Assembly: GCF_001579845.1 (NCBI RefSeq)
Contig: NZ_CP007440.1
Span: 5,540,029-5,604,028 of the forward strand
Origin: Rhodoplanes sp. Z2-YC6860
GTDB taxonomy: Bacteria > Pseudomonadota > Alphaproteobacteria > Rhizobiales > Xanthobacteraceae
Direction: 5' to 3'
Length of the DNA: 64,000 bases
This document shows positions 7,552 to 15,904 of this stretch, piece by piece. The notes below the pieces were generated by a model. It was not told where the DNA came from. It worked only from the letters and a program-made list of their open reading frames with translations, and did no database searches. Position 1 is the first letter of the stretch. Every line of letters begins with the position of its first letter. The translations under genes and the position numbers were made by a program.

Positions 7552-8448
7552 TTAGAGCTTCATCTGCTCGAGAATGGCGCTGCCGAGGAGGCTCACCGGA
7601 TTGCCGATCATCTCGGTCATCTCGAAGTGGTTGTAGCCCTCGGCGACGAGCAGCGTGACCGGCTTGCCCGCCGCTTTGACGGCCGCGGCGAATTCGCGGT
7701 TCTGCCGCTGGAACTCCGGCGTCTCGTAGGTGCCGTAGGCGACGACCACCGGGCAGTTCAGCCGGTCGAGATGGCGCTGCGAGGACAGCTTCTCCTCGAC
7801 CTCGTCGGTGAAGGCCACGTATTCGGAGCGCTTCGACAGCCGCACCGGCTTGAGGTCGTACATCCCCGAGCAGAGCAGCGCGCCTTTCACGACATTGTCG
7901 GGCACGCCGTAGTCCTTCCAGTTCGTGGTGACGATGTTGCCGGAGAGATGCGCGCCGGACGATTGGCTGGTCACGTAAATGCGCTCAGGATCGCCGCCGA
8001 AGCTCTTGGCGTTCTTGTGAACCCAGGCCACCGCGCGCCGCACCTGATCGGCCATCGGCAGGAGGTCGCCCTTGGTGTTCTCGACGCCGTCGAAGTCGAC
8101 GCCGATCCAGTGGCCGCCGGCGCGAACGATCATCTCGGCGAGGAAGTGATAGTCCTTCACCGTGCGCGTTCGCCACGCGCCGCCATGGATGAAGATCGAG
8201 ATCGGCGCGTTCGGCTTCGACGTCGCGAACAGATCGAGCTGCTCGATCTCCTTCGTGCCATACGAGAGACGCTTCGGCGCGCCGAGCCGCTGCCGCACGC
8301 GGTCGCTGTTGAAGACGTTGCGCTTGTGCACCTGATCGCGGTTCGGCGCATAGACCGCCTGGTCGTAGGCGTCGTCCAGCGCCTTCTGATCCATGTCGAG
8401 CCAGACCAGCGGGCCTTTCGCGCTCTGCACATTGACGACCTGATTCAT
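7552..8448 (-). CDS. Cytoplasmic alpha/beta hydrolase, kynurenine formamidase-like (paralog 2)
   Basis: A 298-residue paralog without a signal peptide. It begins MNQVVNVQSAKGPLVWLDMD and enters the shared ALDDAYDQAVYAPNRDQ block directly. HGGAW is present. The nucleophile elbow is SQSSG rather than GxSxG (first Gly replaced by Ser), while the nucleophilic Ser and final Gly are kept. GYNHFE is retained near the C-terminus. The ATG at 8448 follows a GGAGAAAC purine run 5 to 8 bases upstream. A cytoplasmic location alongside two exported paralogs suggests sequential or compartment-specific processing, which is inference. Confidence 0.83.
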   Translation of the reverse strand: MNQVVNVQSAKGPLVWLDMDQKALDDAYDQAVYAPNRDQVHKRNVFNSDRVRQRLGAPKRLSYGTKEIEQLDLFATSKPNAPISIFIHGGAWRTRTVKDYHFLAEMIVRAGGHWIGVDFDGVENTKGDLLPMADQVRRAVAWVHKNAKSFGGDPERIYVTSQSSGAHLSGNIVTTNWKDYGVPDNVVKGALLCSGMYDLKPVRLSKRSEYVAFTDEVEEKLSSQRHLDRLNCPVVVAYGTYETPEFQRQNREFAAAVKAAGKPVTLLVAEGYNHFEMTEMIGNPVSLLGSAILEQMKL

Positions 8449-8463
8449 CCTGTTTCTCCAGTT

Positions 8464-9369
8464 CTATTTCGCGACCAAACCCATCTGTTGGAGCATCGCC
8501 CGGCCGGTGAGGCCATAGGGATTGGCGAGTGTCTCCAACAGTTCGAAGTGATTGTACGCCTCGCCGACCAGGAGTTCGACGGGCTTTCCGGCGGCTTTGA
8601 CGGCGGCGGCGAAGTCGCGGGTCTGGCGCTGGAACTCGGGCGTTTCGCAGGTGCCGTAAGCCAGCACCAGCGGCGTGTGAAGGTCGCCGATGTAGCGGCC
8701 GCCGGAAAGCTTCTCGATCATCGGCTGCGTGAAGTTCACGTAGGATGAGCGCTTGGACAGTGCCACCGGCGCGAGATCGTACATGCCGCTCAAGAGCACC
8801 GCGCCCTTGAAGGCATCGGGCGGCAGGCTCTCTTCCTTCAGGCCGCGCGTCAGCGCCACGCCGCAGAGGTGCGAGCCCGACGAATGCGCCGACACGTAAA
8901 GCCTGTCGCGGTCGCCGCCGAAGCTTGCGGCATTGTGCCAGACCCAGGCCAGCGCGCGCCGCACCTGCTCGTACATCGGGAACAGATCGCCCTTGGCCTG
9001 GTCGACGTTGATGAAGTCGATCAGCACCGCATGCGCGCCGGCGCGAATGAGCGGCTCGGCCTGCAGCGCATAGTCGGCCGCGACGTTTCTCCGCCACGCG
9101 CCGCCGTGGACGAATACGTTGACCGGTGCGCCCTTGACGCCGCAATCGAAGATGTCGAGGCCTTCGTGTTCGCTCGGCCCGTAGGCGACGCGCGAAGGCT
9201 TGCCGAGAATGGCGCGCGCCCGGTCGCTCGCCGCCTTCCGCCGCTCGACCACCAGCGCGCGGTTCGGCGCATAGATCTCCTGGTCGTAGGCCTCGTCGAG
9301 CGCCTGCTGGTCCATGTCGAGGAACACCAGCGGGCCTTTTGTACGGGGCGTCTCGGGACGGATATTCAT
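8464..9369 (-). CDS. Cytoplasmic alpha/beta hydrolase, kynurenine formamidase-like (paralog 1)
   Basis: A 301-residue paralog, first in the minus-strand array. It has no signal peptide (MNIRPETPRTKGPLVFLDMD). The shared LDEAYDQEIYAPNRALVVER block is followed by HGGAW and an AHSSG nucleophile elbow (first Gly replaced by Ala). AYNHFELLE holds the predicted His. It carries more differences from the other three copies than they do from each other, for example YGTCETPEF. Just upstream lies a family 1 REP element (9452-9565), then a convergently placed MarR gene on the same strand. The promoter is not obvious. Confidence 0.83.
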   Translation of the reverse strand: MNIRPETPRTKGPLVFLDMDQQALDEAYDQEIYAPNRALVVERRKAASDRARAILGKPSRVAYGPSEHEGLDIFDCGVKGAPVNVFVHGGAWRRNVAADYALQAEPLIRAGAHAVLIDFINVDQAKGDLFPMYEQVRRALAWVWHNAASFGGDRDRLYVSAHSSGSHLCGVALTRGLKEESLPPDAFKGAVLLSGMYDLAPVALSKRSSYVNFTQPMIEKLSGGRYIGDLHTPLVLAYGTCETPEFQRQTRDFAAAVKAAGKPVELLVGEAYNHFELLETLANPYGLTGRAMLQQMGLVAK

Positions 9370-9451
9370 GGCGCGGCAGACTATCGCAGCCCGCCCGGCC
9401 CGGCCAATGCGTGGCGGGCTTGGCTCATGCGCGGCCGGGCATCCCTCCCGG

Positions 9452-9565
9452 CCTCATGCTGAGGAGCCGCGTAAAGCGCGGCGTCTCGAAGCACGAGGCC
9501 GCCACCGACCGGGCCACCTCGTCCTTCGAGACGCACGGCTTCGCCGTGCTCCTCAGGATGAGGTG
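9452..9565. repeat. REP-like bipartite palindrome, family 1 (copy d)
   Basis: This is the cleanest complete copy. Left half: CCTCATGCTGAGGAGC, ccgcg-taaa-gcgcgg, CGTCTCGAAGCACGAGG. The spacer is ccgccaccgaccgggcca. Right half: CCTCGTCCTTCGAGACGC, hairpin acgg-ctt-cgccgt, GCTCCTCAGGATGAGG. It lies between the hydrolase array and the marR stop and could act as a transcription attenuator. Confidence 0.85.
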
Positions 9566-9573
9566 GAGAGAAA

Positions 9574-10035
9574 TCAGCGCGGGTTGCCGCGCCCGTTGGT
9601 GAGGTTGGCATACATGCGCTTGAGCGCGCGCTTGACCACCGCGAGGTCCTTCGGCGACAGCCCACCGACCGCAGTCACTTCGAGCTTCTTGGCGATCGGG
9701 ATCAGGCCATCCGCCTGCGTGCGGCCCTTCGCGGTCAGCGCGATCACAACCTCGCGGCTCGAGGTCTTGGAGCGGTTGCGCGTCACGAGTCCCTGCCGCA
9801 CCATCCGCGTGACCAGACGCGACATGGTCGAGACGTCGATCGAGGTGTTCGAGACGAGATCGATCTGGCGCTGCTCGCCGTTGTTCGACAGCGCGGCCAG
9901 CACGCGCCACATGTCGAGGCTGATGCCGAGCGGCGACAGAATGTCGCCGGTGTAGATCTCGGCGATCGCCGAGCCCACCCGATTGATGAGGTACGGCAGG
10001 TAGTTGTCGAGATCGAGATGCGGGCGCTGAGCCAC
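9574..10035 (-). CDS. MarR-family transcriptional regulator
   Basis: A 153-residue winged-helix regulator. After an N-terminal helix (LPYLINRVGSAIAEIYTGDI) comes the DNA-binding core: LGISLDMWRVLAALSNNGEQ, recognition helix VSNTSIDVSTMSRLVTRMVR, and wing GLVTRNRSKTSSREVVIALT. This is a standard MarR layout. It is transcribed divergently from the luciferase-like monooxygenase at 10198, and a perfect inverted repeat lies between them at 10111-10131. The simplest model is that it represses the monooxygenase and itself until a phenolic or other aromatic ligand binds. The ligand is unknown. Confidence 0.88.
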   Translation of the reverse strand: MAQRPHLDLDNYLPYLINRVGSAIAEIYTGDILSPLGISLDMWRVLAALSNNGEQRQIDLVSNTSIDVSTMSRLVTRMVRQGLVTRNRSKTSSREVVIALTAKGRTQADGLIPIAKKLEVTAVGGLSPKDLAVVKRALKRMYANLTNGRGNPR

Positions 10036-10110
10036 GGCGTGACGTATCCGGGTTTAAATTAGGGCAGCAGAACTGACGTAAATATCACGGTTTCAGTGTA
10101 GCCCAAACAC

Positions 10111-10131
10111 TTGCAATTTCAACAATTGCAA
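10111..10131. promoter_or_regulatory. candidate MarR operator
   Basis: TTGCAATT-tcaac-AATTGCAA is a perfect inverted repeat with 8-base arms and a 5-base spacer. It lies in the divergent marR/monooxygenase intergenic region. The size and near-continuous symmetry fit a MarR-dimer operator. Binding is inferred. Confidence 0.6.
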
Positions 10132-10197
10132 ATGCATTATTGTCGGCAGATGGCGAATGCGGCCCTCCAAGCGCCGCACCACGGATGGGAGCGAAAC

Positions 10198-11274
10198 ATG
10201 GAATTCGGCTACTTCACGCTGAGCGACAACCACTACGAAAACAACACCCGCGACGCCAACACCTTCATCACCGACATCACCAACGAGGCGCTATATGCCG
10301 ACCAGATCGGCATGCACTCGGCCTGGATCGGCGAGCACCATTTCAATTCGCTCGGCGTGCTCTCGTGCCCCGACCTCGTGCTGTCCTATATCGCCTCGCG
10401 CACCAAGCACATCCGCCTCGCGCCGGCCGTCACCGTCACGCCGCTGCATCATCCGATCCGTGTCGCCGAGCAATGGGCCACGCTCGATCTGCTGTCGGGC
10501 GGCCGCGTCGATTTCGCCTCGGGCCGCGGCTACGACAGCCGAGAATACGCGCCGTTCCATGTCGACTTCAGCGACAACCAGGGCATCTTCGAAGAGGGCA
10601 TGGAGGTGATCCAGAAGCTCTGGGCCGCCAAGGACCGCATCTCGCATCACGGCAAGCACTATCAGTTCGACGACGTGCGCATCACGCCGAAGCCGATCCA
10701 GAATCCGATGCCGGCCTATATCGGCTCGTTCTCCAAGCCGTCGATCGAGCTTGCCGCCCGCCTCGGCTACGGCCTGATCGTAGCCCCATTCGCCGCCTCG
10801 ATGAGCTACGGCGGGCTCAAGCAGGTGGCCGACCTCTACAACGAGACCTGCATCAAGCACGGCAAGAAGCCGGGCCGCCTGATGTGCAGCTACTTCATCC
10901 ATCTTTACGACACGCCGGCGCAGGAGAAGGCGCAGCGCGAGCGCCAGATCCGCTACTACAAGGAGTGCGTGATCCCGGCGCTGCCGGGCGACGCCGCCAC
11001 CGCCCCGCCGAGCTACCGCTACTTCGTCGACATGGTGGCGCGCCTGCACAAGGTCGAGCCGCAGATGCTCACCGACAATTCGGTGCTGCTCGGCAACTCG
11101 CAGGCCATCATCGACTCGCTGAAGAAGGTCGAGGCCGCCGGCTTCTCGGAGGTGATCCTCTATTTCAACGTCGGCATGAAGCCGCACAATCAGGTCAAGG
11201 AAGAGATGGACCGCTTCATGCGCGAGGTGGCGCCGAATTTCGAAGGCAAGCACAAGCTGCGACGGGCGGCTTAG
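10198..11274 (+). CDS. LLM-class flavin-dependent monooxygenase
   Basis: A 358-residue member of the bacterial luciferase-like family. These use reduced FMN and O2 to oxidise a substrate and have a TIM-barrel fold. Visible marks are SAWIGEHHFNSLGVLSCPDL (flavin pocket region), HPIRVAEQWATLDLLSGGRV and DFASGRGYDSREY. The start at 10198 is preferred because a GGGAG ribosome site precedes it and MEFGYFTLSDNH is a typical family N-terminus. The frame is open further upstream but would cross the operator. The divergent marR gene probably controls it. The substrate is unknown; no flavin reductase gene is adjacent. Confidence 0.88.
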   Translation: MEFGYFTLSDNHYENNTRDANTFITDITNEALYADQIGMHSAWIGEHHFNSLGVLSCPDLVLSYIASRTKHIRLAPAVTVTPLHHPIRVAEQWATLDLLSGGRVDFASGRGYDSREYAPFHVDFSDNQGIFEEGMEVIQKLWAAKDRISHHGKHYQFDDVRITPKPIQNPMPAYIGSFSKPSIELAARLGYGLIVAPFAASMSYGGLKQVADLYNETCIKHGKKPGRLMCSYFIHLYDTPAQEKAQRERQIRYYKECVIPALPGDAATAPPSYRYFVDMVARLHKVEPQMLTDNSVLLGNSQAIIDSLKKVEAAGFSEVILYFNVGMKPHNQVKEEMDRFMREVAPNFEGKHKLRRAA

Positions 11275-11302
11275 GCTCGGATAGCCGTCGCTCTCTCAAC
11301 AC

Positions 11303-11410
11303 GGTCATTCCGGACGCTGCGAAGCAGCGATCCGGAATCCAGACAAGCAGGCAGTTTCTCCGGTACTGGATTCCGGGTTCGCGGGCTTTCGCCCGCGCCC
11401 CGGAATGACA
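11303..11410. repeat. palindromic repeat, family 2 (copy e)
   Basis: GGTCATTCCGG...GATCCGGAATCCAGAC on the left, CTGGATTCCGGGTTCGCG...CGCGCCCCGGAATGACAGCG on the right. The core GGAATCCAGACAAGCAGG is shared exactly with the copy at 27899-28010. It lies just downstream of the monooxygenase and could form a strong hairpin. Confidence 0.8.
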
Positions 11411-11420
11411 GCGCTGCCAA

Positions 11421-11888
11421 TCAACTCCGCTCCACCCGCGCCGCGTAGCAGCCCGGCGCGGCGTAGTGGACGTGCAGATAGGCCGCCTTCGGATTTGCGT
11501 TCAGCCGCTCGATCGCGGCCTCGAGCTCGGTGCCCTCGACCAGCTCCCAGCCGACCATCATGCCGTCGGCGTCAAACGCGCGAACCGCAAGCGTCCGCAG
11601 CCGAAGCTGCTCGGGCACGTTGTCGACCTCGTCATAGCTCTCCTCGCCCCGGCGCACATAGATCGCAAAGCGCATGCGATACGGCGACGAGACGTCGTGG
11701 TGCTCGTAGTTGGTCAGGATCAGCTCGTCGCCGGCCTTGGAGTCCGTGAGACTGACGCGGCACGGATAACCCGGATTGCGGGCGTCCGCGATGCGGCGCA
11801 CGGCGCCACGCGCGGCGAGTTCGTCGTCTGACAGTTTGAACAGGTGCTGGAAGTCTTCGGCCGGCAGGCCACGAATCCGAAAGCTCAT
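11421..11888 (-). CDS. DUF1203 domain protein
   Basis: A 155-residue cytoplasmic protein matching the DUF1203 pattern end to end: MSFRIRGLPAEDFQHLFKLS, YPCRVSLTDSKAGDELILTN, SPYRMRFAIYVRRG, the VRAFDADGMMVGWELVEGTE block and a C-terminal AYLHVHYAAPGCYAARVER. Function is unknown in the family; the Asn-Tyr-Glu-His and final His/Cys residues are the conserved polar ones. The ATG at 11888 was chosen because it has the family N-terminus, and AGGAGGA lies just upstream. Single gene, with no operon partner. Confidence 0.83.
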   Translation of the reverse strand: MSFRIRGLPAEDFQHLFKLSDDELAARGAVRRIADARNPGYPCRVSLTDSKAGDELILTNYEHHDVSSPYRMRFAIYVRRGEESYDEVDNVPEQLRLRTLAVRAFDADGMMVGWELVEGTELEAAIERLNANPKAAYLHVHYAAPGCYAARVERS

Positions 11889-12106
11889 GATCGTCCTCCT
11901 TTGACTTGATACGAGGCTGATATGAGCCGGTCCGCGCCGCCAACCCACCCGATTCCAACACCCGATTTCTGCGGGCCGGAACGCGCGCGTCCTGTTCGAA
12001 TCGTCGTGCCGGGCGGGACAACAGCCTTGGCGGCGCATAAAGTTCACCGCCAAGGAGTCCCGCCATCCAAGCCTTCAGCGTTCCGGTCATCATCTATAGC
12101 TGCGTC

Positions 12107-12805
12107 GTGATGGCGGCGGCCTATTCGGCGCGCGGCGCGTCGGGCTTCGGGGCGGCCGTCGCGCTGCCGTTGCTCGGGCTGGTGCTGCCGTTGAAGCTTC
12201 TCATCCCGGCCTGGACGCTGATTGCGGCGGTCGGCGGCACCACCATCCTCGGCAGCGACCGGGACAAGGTGCTGTGGTGGGAGATCGCCAAGCTCATTCC
12301 CGGCACGCTGATCGGCGTCGGCCTTGGCCTCGCGGTGTTCACGCGGCTTTCATCCGACACGCTCGCGATCTGGATCGGCGGCTTCGTGCTGGCCTACGGC
12401 GCCTATTCGCTCTGGGGAACATTCGGTGCGGCGAAGCCCCATCTGCCGCCGCGCGCCGCGGCGCTCCTTGGCGGCATCCTTGGCGGCGCGACCGGCACCA
12501 TCGTCGGCACCTTCGGCAGCACCTTCTATGCGATCTATTTCGACGCCATCAAACTCGGCAAGGACCATTATCGAGCCACCATGACGGCGATCCTGCTGAC
12601 GTTGTCGCTCGCCCGCGGCACCGGCTATTTCGTGTTCGGGGAATTCACCCGCGATGTGCTGATCGTTGCCGCGATCTTGATGCCGTCGATGTTCGTCGGC
12701 ATCTTCATCGGCAACCGTCTTCACCACGGCATGAGCGAGAAAGCGTTCCGCCGCACCGTCGCCTGCGCACTGATCGTCAGCGGTTTCGCGCTGCTCATCA
12801 AATGA
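12107..12805 (+). CDS. TauE/SafE family sulfite/organic-anion exporter-like permease
   Basis: A 232-residue membrane protein with about seven to eight hydrophobic segments and the family's Gly-rich turns (SARGASGFGAAVALPLLG near the N-terminus, GGILGGATGTIVGTFGSTFY mid-protein). TauE/SafE proteins export sulfite, sulfoacetate or other small anions; the substrate here is unknown. GTG 12107 is the first conventional start but truncates the first membrane helix. The frame is open back to an in-frame TAA at 12038-12040 and has no ATG, GTG or TTG before 12107. A strong AAGGAG (12052-12057) lies seven bases before ATC at 12065. An ATC start giving 246 residues is therefore plausible. Confidence 0.8.
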   Translation: MMAAAYSARGASGFGAAVALPLLGLVLPLKLLIPAWTLIAAVGGTTILGSDRDKVLWWEIAKLIPGTLIGVGLGLAVFTRLSSDTLAIWIGGFVLAYGAYSLWGTFGAAKPHLPPRAAALLGGILGGATGTIVGTFGSTFYAIYFDAIKLGKDHYRATMTAILLTLSLARGTGYFVFGEFTRDVLIVAAILMPSMFVGIFIGNRLHHGMSEKAFRRTVACALIVSGFALLIK

Positions 12806-13003
12806 GCCATCAATTGATGGTGACCGGCTTGGTCCGGCGGACCTTCAAGACATGAAACCACCCGGCCGCCCGCAGCGTTTTGTGCATAAATGCCACAGAT
12901 TCAGGGAGTCTTGCCGCAACCGTTGACGGCTGACGAATCTTGGCCACGTGCTATCATATGAAACACCGGGCTCCGGCCGCAGGAGCCAACCAGGAACGCG
13001 ATC

Positions 13004-13381
13004 ATGCTGAAGTTCATCCTCGCCGTACCACTGACATTGCAGTTTGTCGCACTCGCCGCCGCCGACACCGTGCCGAACCTCGATGTGACGGCAAGCTGCA
13101 AGGGCGCGGCGCGCGCCGTGGTGAAGGCGGACTCGGAAAAGCGCGAGAAGGCCTGTTACGAGACCGAGAAATCGGCGCGCGACAAGCTCGCGGAGAAATG
13201 GTCATCGTTTCCCGACAAGGACCGCAATTTCTGCACGACCTCGATCAAGAGCTACGCGCCGACCTACACCGAACTCACGATCTGCCTGGAAATGATCCGC
13301 GACGTGCGGCAGATCAGCGACAAGCCTGAGTCGGCACCCGACAAGTCAACGCCCAAAGCCACCCGGCCCGCGCGCCGTTAA
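13004..13381 (+). CDS. small secreted protein with conserved cysteines
   Basis: A 125-residue protein with a clear signal peptide (MLKFILAVPLTLQFVALAAA). The mature part has four cysteines (in TASCKGAARAV, EKACYETEK, DRNFCTTSI and ELTICLEM), suggesting two disulfides, and a disordered Pro/Lys/Arg tail. A purine-rich AGGAAC lies upstream of the ATG. Similar proteins are common in rhizobial genomes and have no known role. A strong bidirectional terminator follows. Confidence 0.7.
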   Translation: MLKFILAVPLTLQFVALAAADTVPNLDVTASCKGAARAVVKADSEKREKACYETEKSARDKLAEKWSSFPDKDRNFCTTSIKSYAPTYTELTICLEMIRDVRQISDKPESAPDKSTPKATRPARR

Positions 13382-13400
13382 GGCTACTGATCGAAAAGAA

Positions 13401-13434
13401 AAGCCCTCCCGCCGCAATCGCGACGGGAGGGCTT
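13401..13434. terminator. bidirectional intrinsic terminator hairpin
   Basis: AAGCCCTCCCG and CGGGAGGGCTT form a perfect 11-bp stem with a 12-base loop. It sits between the convergent ends of the genes at 13004-13381 and 13449-13694, with an A-rich flank on the left and T-containing sequence on the right. It fits termination in both directions. Confidence 0.75.
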
Positions 13435-13448
13435 CGCATTTCAGCCGA

Positions 13449-13694
13449 TCAGCGGCAGACGCGGCGCCAGCCAGCGCCCGCGACCCACACGCGGCGGCAG
13501 ACCGGAGCGACGACATAACCATTCGGACGGCAGCGGCCATAGGGGCCGCGATGGAAGCCCGGGCCGCAGCCTTGGGCGACGAGGATGGTATCGGGCGAAG
13601 CGGTCAGCGGGGCCGGCGTGAACGCCTGTGCGGCCGGAGCAAGCAGCGCGACGAACGCGCCCGCGGCAACCAGGGTCGAGAGTCTCTTGAGCAT
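13449..13694 (-). CDS. small secreted GCG_CRPN-type protein
   Basis: An 81-residue exported protein. The signal peptide is LKRLSTLVAAGAFVALLAPA, cleaved after AQAF or similar. The mature C-terminus carries GCGPGFHRGPYGRCRPNG, the GCG_CRPN motif of many small rhizobial secreted proteins, followed by Val/Arg/Cys-rich residues. The ATG at 13694 gives a normal signal peptide and is preceded by AAGGAGGACTGC. The function of the motif is unknown; surface or periplasmic location is expected. It converges on the gene at 13004. Confidence 0.75.
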   Translation of the reverse strand: MLKRLSTLVAAGAFVALLAPAAQAFTPAPLTASPDTILVAQGCGPGFHRGPYGRCRPNGYVVAPVCRRVWVAGAGWRRVCR

Positions 13695-14166
13695 GCAGTC
13701 CTCCTTGGGGGGGTCAGTAAAATTGTCGCCACCACACACGATACCAGTGGACCTGCCGTCAGTGGCAGATTCTGGGCGCGCAGCGCAACATCGCGCAACG
13801 CCGCGTTCAGTATAGGTTCAGCATCTGTCAGTGGTGTGATGGCGAACACAAAATGCGTCGCGCCCGTTGCTGCACTGCCGTCGTCAGCGGCGCTTGCGTT
13901 TGAGAGTGCGGTAACGCGACAGCAGTCGACGACCCCTTGCTGCAATGCGGCGAGCGGCAGCGACGGTCCGGGACGCCGCTTCAGCTCGGGCGCGAGTGCT
14001 CAGCGCATGGCAGGTCGGCTTGCTTGCGGCCATGGAAGCGCACCGTCCAGCTTCCTTTCGCCACGGCAGCGCGCGGCTCTTGCGCACAAGGGCGCTAATG
14101 CACAAGCGGCGCGTGGGTTTCCGCCACGCGCCGCTTCAGAGCCGTTCAGTCTCGACGGACGGAGCT
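13695..14166. other. intergenic region, no supported gene
   Basis: Several open frames exist on both strands, but none has a ribosome site, a domain or the codon pattern of its neighbours. The left part should hold the promoter of the secreted-protein gene at 13449-13694. The right end contains the fumarase terminator at 14104-14136. Nothing else is recognisable. Confidence 0.4.
14104..14136 (-). terminator. fumarase terminator hairpin
   Basis: AAGCGGCGCGTGG and CCACGCGCCGCTT form a perfect 13-bp stem with a 7-base loop, about 30 bases past the fumarase stop on the minus strand. The T tract after it is weak, so termination may need help. Confidence 0.6.
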
Positions 14167-15807
<1,641 letters not shown>

Positions 15808-15904
15808 AGGCCTCTCCTAAGGGAATTCGGCTCTTTGCATCGCACGAACATCACCGCATACTGCTGGTTGCAATACAAAGACCAGCGGATGAGGGCTGAC
15901 GATC

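Noticed and set aside
10111-10197. Upstream start of the monooxygenase at TTG 10111
   Set aside because: It coincides with the operator palindrome, lacks a ribosome site, and the family N-terminus begins at 10198.
11975-12015. tRNA-like TTCGAATC stretch
   Set aside because: No cloverleaf arms or acceptor stem can be drawn around it; a chance match in GC-rich DNA.
13604-13945. Minus-strand open frame in the gap before fumarase
   Set aside because: No ribosome site, no domain and biased residues; it also overlaps the secreted GCG_CRPN gene, which has clear evidence.
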